Assembly: GCF_011602485.2 (NCBI RefSeq) | Contig: NZ_CP050022.2 | Coordinates: 2,252,001 to 2,316,000, forward strand | DNA from: Bradyrhizobium sp. 1(2017) | Lineage (GTDB): Bacteria; Pseudomonadota; Alphaproteobacteria; Rhizobiales; Xanthobacteraceae | DNA length: 64,000 bases | Direction: 5' to 3' | In this document: in pieces, positions 62,120 to 64,000 of the stretch | How positions within the stretch are numbered: the first letter of the stretch is position 1 | Layout: every line of letters begins with the position of its first letter | Notes under the pieces: model-generated | The model's input: only the letters and a program-made list of their open reading frames with translations | Databases searched by the model: none | What the model was told of the DNA's origin: nothing | Translations under genes and position numbers: made by a program

Positions 62120-62998
62120 ATGCGCTTGCTGTTCTCGATCGGGGCTGTGCTGGTGGCCGGTATGCTTGCCGGAGGGGATGTCGCGGGCATCGCGGCGCCA
62201 GGACCTAAATTTGAGCCGCCCAAGAATCCGCTGTCCAAGAATCAGCCGCAGCGGCTGGCCGCCGACAAGGACGCACAGGCCGTCGACGTCGAACTGATCC
62301 TGGCGGTCGACGTGTCCTACTCGATGGACATGGACGAGCTCGCGATCCAGCGCGAGGGCTACGCGCAGGCGATCCAGTCGAAGGAATTCCTCCAGGCGCT
62401 GAAGCTTGGTCCGAACGGCCGGATCGCGGTGACCTATTTCGAGTGGGCCGCCTCCAGCGACCAGAAGATCATCATCCCCTGGCGGCTGGTCGACGGTCCC
62501 GAGACGGCGGATGCGGTCGCCGCCGAGATTATGAAGACGCCGATCCGGCGTGCCTCGCGCACCTCGATCTCCGGAGCGATCACCTTCGCGATGCCGCTGT
62601 TCGACGAGGATCCGTATCGGGGCTTGCGCCGGGTGATCGACATTTCCGGCGACGGCCCGAACAATAATGGGGGGCCGGTCACGGTGGCGCGCGATGCCGC
62701 GCTCGAGAAGGGCATCGTCATCAACGGTCTGCCGATCATGGTCAAGGAGCCGTCCTATTCGACCATGGATATCGACAATCTCGACTTCTACTACGAGGAC
62801 TGCGTCATCGGCGGTCCCGGCTCTTTCGTCATCACGATCAAGGAGCGGGAGAAGTTCAAGGAAGCGATCCGCACCAAGCTGCTGATGGAGGTCGCGGGCC
62901 GCACGCCGGAACGCCCCGTGATGCGGGTTGCGGACAGGGAGCCGCGCGTCAATTGCATGATCGGCGAGAAGATCTGGTCGGATCGCTGGGGCCGCTGA
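62120..62998 (+). CDS. DUF1194 exported von Willebrand factor A-type protein
   Basis: The 292-residue protein starts MRLLFSIGAVLVAGMLAGGD with a signal peptide. The DUF1194/VWA domain follows: DVELILAVDVSYSMDMDELA, a MIDAS-type DxSxS motif. ISGAITFAMPLFDEDPYRGL and RRVIDISGDGPNNNGGPVTV continue it, and VNCMIGEKIWSDRW ends it. VWA proteins bind metal and protein partners; the DUF1194 group is periplasmic or surface-attached with unknown role. The ATG at 62120 was chosen over the longer frame from 62045. Confidence 0.88.
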   Translation: MRLLFSIGAVLVAGMLAGGDVAGIAAPGPKFEPPKNPLSKNQPQRLAADKDAQAVDVELILAVDVSYSMDMDELAIQREGYAQAIQSKEFLQALKLGPNGRIAVTYFEWAASSDQKIIIPWRLVDGPETADAVAAEIMKTPIRRASRTSISGAITFAMPLFDEDPYRGLRRVIDISGDGPNNNGGPVTVARDAALEKGIVINGLPIMVKEPSYSTMDIDNLDFYYEDCVIGGPGSFVITIKEREKFKEAIRTKLLMEVAGRTPERPVMRVADREPRVNCMIGEKIWSDRWGR

Positions 62999-63175
62999 TA
63001 GCCTGCCCGCGGTTGAGACTTTTCGCCTCATCTCGCCCAGTCATCGCGCTTAACCCCTCGTTAACCGGCACGTGGCCCTAATCGGACGGTTTCTGTTTGT
63101 TTCCAGGCGGCGTCTGACATGCCGGCAGGCGAGCGAACGAAGGCGGGTTTGTCAGGCCCGTGTCCGAGCAGTCCA

Positions 63176-63811
63176 ATGGCCATCGTCACGTCGAGCACCA
63201 GCCAGATTTCGCCCGCCAACGAGCGGGTCTTTCACCAGAGCAGGCTGCTCGGTGAATGGAAAGGCAATTGGGTGGGCAACAACCAGCCCGTCAGCTTCAA
63301 CGTCGTCAACATCCGCGGTGCCCGGGCGCAGGTCGAGTACACCCATAACGGAAAGACCGAGCGGGGTTTTGGCGAGGTCAACGGCGCGCTGATCACCTTC
63401 GGCGGGGTCACGGTCGGCACCAAGGACGGCAAGAACATGGTGCTGTTGTTCTCGGCGGGCGGCGCCGGCAAGCAGACCGCCAATCTCGAGAAGCAGGACC
63501 CGCCGCCGTCCGACAGCCGGCTCATGGGAAGCTGGGGCGGTTATTCCAGCGACAACGGCAAGAGCGCGAGCTTCAAGGTGCTGTCGGTCAACGGCAAGGA
63601 AGCCGAGGTCAGCGTCACCACCGACGGCATCACCCGCCAGGGCACCGGCATCGTCTACAAGAACGTCATCATGTTCGGGCAGGCGCAGATCGCGACCGAC
63701 GACGGACAGAACGGCAGGATTATCTACCAGGTCGGCACCAAATCCTTCATGGTGCCCGTGACCAAATATCCGCCGGCCGATTCCTCGTCGACGCTCGACA
63801 AAACCGCCTGA
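63176..63811 (+). CDS. Hypothetical protein with two beta-type repeats, 211 aa
   Basis: Two halves of about 70 residues repeat the same plan. The first is LLGEWKGNWVGNNQPVSFNV then VEYTHNGKTERGFGEVNGAL; the second is LMGSWGGYSSDNGKSASFKV then VSVTTDGITRQGTGIVYKNV. The pattern suggests tandem small beta domains. The ATG at 63176 was chosen; an upstream ATG at 63119 is in frame. The protein has no clear signal peptide. Function unknown; it follows the DUF1194 gene by 177 bases. Confidence 0.7.
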   Translation: MAIVTSSTSQISPANERVFHQSRLLGEWKGNWVGNNQPVSFNVVNIRGARAQVEYTHNGKTERGFGEVNGALITFGGVTVGTKDGKNMVLLFSAGGAGKQTANLEKQDPPPSDSRLMGSWGGYSSDNGKSASFKVLSVNGKEAEVSVTTDGITRQGTGIVYKNVIMFGQAQIATDDGQNGRIIYQVGTKSFMVPVTKYPPADSSSTLDKTA

Positions 63812-63818
63812 GCCCGCC

Positions 63819-64000
63819 TCACCATTTCGCCGGCCGCTTCTCCACGAACGCTCTCAAGCCCTCCTGCGCCTCGTCCGATGTCGCGACGTTGCAGAAATCG
63901 TCCACGGCGCTTGCAATGCTGCGCCGGTAGTCGAGATCGATCTGGCGCATGAAGGCGGCGCGGCCCATCCGCAGCACCGCCGCCGATTTTCCCGTGAACT
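63819..64000 (-). CDS. Enoyl-CoA hydratase/isomerase family protein, C-terminal part
   Basis: The minus-strand frame reads FTGKSAAVLRMGRAAFMRQI then DLDYRRSIASAVDDFCNVAT and SDEAQEGLRAFVEKRPAKW before the stop at 63819-63821. The ending EGLRAFVEKRPAKW is typical of enoyl-CoA hydratase/isomerase family members. Only the last 60 codons are in the window, so substrate and start are unknown. Confidence 0.88.
   Translation of the reverse strand, partial: FTGKSAAVLRMGRAAFMRQIDLDYRRSIASAVDDFCNVATSDEAQEGLRAFVEKRPAKW

Overview
The window is a high-GC alphaproteobacterial chromosome segment, almost certainly from a Bradyrhizobium or close relative. The reasons are the many small lineage-typical proteins, the HWE-family histidine kinase, the DUF4142/DUF6496/DUF3072/DUF1499/DUF1194 proteins, the FixK/FNR-type box in front of a universal stress gene, and three families of dispersed palindromic repeats placed just after stop codons. 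No tRNA, rRNA, CRISPR array, complete insertion sequence or prophage was seen. The organism assignment is by pattern recognition only.

Layout. 1-3.8 kb: an EAL-domain relic, a small protein, then an FAD amine oxidoreductase, a GntR/FCD regulator and an amino-acid-type binding protein. 3.8-9.5 kb: universal stress protein, HtrA/DegP protease and a run of small stress-type or secreted proteins. 9.5-17.4 kb: a two-gene signalling operon, made of a 2101-residue hybrid kinase with eleven 92-residue HAMP-type repeats and a receiver-PAS-HWE kinase. 17.6-24.5 kb: an accessory block of small proteins, two DUF4142 proteins, a PAP2/DUF3147/DUF3147 operon, a short-chain dehydrogenase with a possible Tat signal, an internally deleted TPP-enzyme pseudogene and a PRC-barrel protein. 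24.6-34.4 kb: EmrAB-type efflux, HxlR regulator, SDR, nitronate monooxygenase, PhoD-type phosphatase, aldo/keto reductase and small secreted proteins.

34.4-51 kb: a stand-alone HTH protein resembling BzdR/BoxR N-termini, PLP aminotransferase, CPA2 cation/proton antiporter, RibB fused to a RibA-like domain without its zinc cysteines, glutaryl-CoA dehydrogenase, MBL hydrolase, acyl-CoA ligase, extensin-like protein, L,D-transpeptidase, CorA, methyltransferase, SDR, PdxH. 51-57.9 kb: DnaJ-like protein, ECF sigma and anti-sigma pair, FabI, histidine phosphatase, AroC, class III cyclase. 58.0-59.6 kb: a compact two-gene RiPP locus with a 92-residue precursor and a radical SAM/SPASM maturase. 59.6-64 kb: ClpS, a fluoride-riboswitch operon (MFS plus CrcB), a DUF1194 VWA protein, a two-repeat protein and the end of an enoyl-CoA hydratase.

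The two most interesting items are the RiPP locus at 58060-59552, whose precursor ends in three AFRRG(A/G)(F/Y) repeats, and the fluoride riboswitch at 61817-61881 that controls a major-facilitator transporter as first gene with crcB second. Both rest on motifs readable in the sequence. Family membership, products and novelty need searches that I could not run.
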